From contig PAWY01000028.1 in assembly GCA_002714305.1 (NCBI GenBank), positions 7,711-13,226 on the forward strand: a DNA stretch of 5,516 nt, in the 5' to 3' direction. Below, in pieces: positions 4,743 through 5,516 of the stretch. Positions within the stretch are counted from its first letter, which is position 1, and each line of letters begins with the position of its first letter. The notes below the pieces were generated by a model, which saw nothing but the letters and a program-made list of their open reading frames with translations, did no database searches and was not told the origin of the DNA. Position numbers and translations under genes: made by a program. The stretch is from Methanobacteriota archaeon. Its GTDB lineage: Archaea > Thermoplasmatota > Poseidoniia > Poseidoniales > Poseidoniaceae.

Positions 4743-5516
4743 TCACTCATCCAATGAACGCAAGGCATCGTTTACATCAGGAAGATCTTCCGGCGCTTCC
4801 ATTTGGGAGACATGAACAGAACGCTGTTCACTGGCCGGTTGTTCACCTTCTCCAGCCAGCCATGCCTGCCAGGCTTGGCTGCGCTCTGCACGACGCAGGG
4901 CGAGTGGTTCCCACAGCGGTTTCAGATCTGCACCGGCTTCGTGAAGGGCTCGTATTTGTGGAGCAAAATGGTGCGGAGCCACCTCCTCCATTCGCAACAT
5001 GAGTTCACGCAAACGGGTGCGGACCACCTCATCGCCGTCCTTCCACAGCTCGTGAAAGACGCCTCGGCTATCGGTGGGGTCGTGTTCAATGTACTCGCGC
5101 AGATTGGGCACGAGGTTTCGGCGAACGATGGCCAGGGGGTGGTGGACAAGTTGTTTCAGGCGGTCGGCCCATTGTTCCTTGTCGAGGTACTTGACGTCCC
5201 CTACGGTGGCACTGGCAGCAGCGAGGACCCCTTCGTCCTCTGACGCCAACATGGCGTCCAAGAACGGGAGGGCGTCCCATGTGAGACGCCGGAAGAGACG
5301 GGTCAGCACGTCGGCCATCGCCCGTTGGACCAAGGTTTCCTCACGTTCGTGAAGTCGCAAGGCCAGTTGATGGCCAAAGTCTCGGTCGGCTTCGATGGCT
5401 TTGGCCAAACAAAGGGTCACCTTGTTGGCGACCTCAGCGACCGGATCAGAGGCCCTTCGCAGAAGAATTTCTTTGAGCCCGAGCGGTTCGATGAGAGGTT
5501 TTCGCTCCAGCAGGAG
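4743..5516 (-). CDS. HEAT-repeat-like protein, C-terminal 257 residues (5' truncated by window edge)
   Basis: The frame is open to the right edge of the window, so the N-terminus is missing; the GTG at 5420 is an internal valine codon, not a convincing start. The visible part is almost wholly helical, with repeating helix pairs of about 35-40 residues typical of HEAT or armadillo-like scaffolds. Examples are LVQRAMADVLTRLFRRLTW, LKQLVHHPLAIVRRNLVPNL and GDEVVRTRLRELMLRMEEV, where the 'D/hP..VR..L...L' pattern is characteristic. Such repeats usually make protein- or nucleic-acid-binding solenoids. The last roughly 45 residues break the pattern: a tryptophan-containing helix (QAWQAWLAGEGEQ), then an acidic, probably disordered tail ending DVNDALRSLDE that could be a short docking motif. 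No enzymatic motif is seen. The stop lies two bases from that of the convergent membrane protein gene. The repeat class is moderately sure; the function is unknown. Confidence 0.72.
   Translation of the reverse strand, partial: LLLERKPLIEPLGLKEILLRRASDPVAEVANKVTLCLAKAIEADRDFGHQLALRLHEREETLVQRAMADVLTRLFRRLTWDALPFLDAMLASEDEGVLAAASATVGDVKYLDKEQWADRLKQLVHHPLAIVRRNLVPNLREYIEHDPTDSRGVFHELWKDGDEVVRTRLRELMLRMEEVAPHHFAPQIRALHEAGADLKPLWEPLALRRAERSQAWQAWLAGEGEQPASEQRSVHVSQMEAPEDLPDVNDALRSLDE

Overview
The window looks like archaeal chromosome, most likely a planktonic euryarchaeon of the Poseidoniales (Marine Group II) or a related Thermoplasmatota lineage. The reasons are a THEP1-type nucleoside-triphosphatase behind an AT-rich archaeal-style TATA element, tightly packed genes of moderate GC, acidic proteins, and intergenic gaps of only a few bases. 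This placement is inferred from gene content and style; no rRNA or other decisive marker is present.

Eight protein genes account for almost all of the sequence. From the left: (1) the C-terminal part of an Eco57I-like N6-adenine DNA methyltransferase (+, runs in from the left edge); (2) an intergenic strip of about 110 bp with a terminator-like hairpin, a TATA-like element and an 8-codon leader ORF; (3) a co-directional cluster of a THEP1-family NTPase, a small two-helix membrane protein, the glycine cleavage H protein (gcvH) and a type 1 RNase H; (4) a convergent GalU-like UTP-glucose-1-phosphate uridylyltransferase (-), whose stop codon interlocks with that of the RNase H gene; (5) a divergent four-helix small membrane protein (+); (6) a HEAT-repeat-like protein (-) that runs off the right edge and converges on the membrane gene with a 2-bp gap.

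The genes do not form one obvious pathway. The THEP1-to-RNase H cluster may be one transcript: the gaps are 52, 58 and 4 bp, and the only good promoter-like sequence lies before the first gene. It joins nucleotide hydrolysis, one-carbon or lipoyl metabolism and RNA:DNA-hybrid removal, which looks like housekeeping co-transcription. The uridylyltransferase would supply UDP-glucose or a similar sugar nucleotide for glycosylation or lipid sugars. The methyltransferase is the only candidate for a defence or epigenetic function, and its neighbours lie outside the window. I see no CRISPR array, transposon, tRNA, rRNA or clear new multi-gene system. The points most worth checking are the leader ORF before the NTPase, the insertion in the RNase H, the methyltransferase locus to the left, and the interlocked convergent gene ends.
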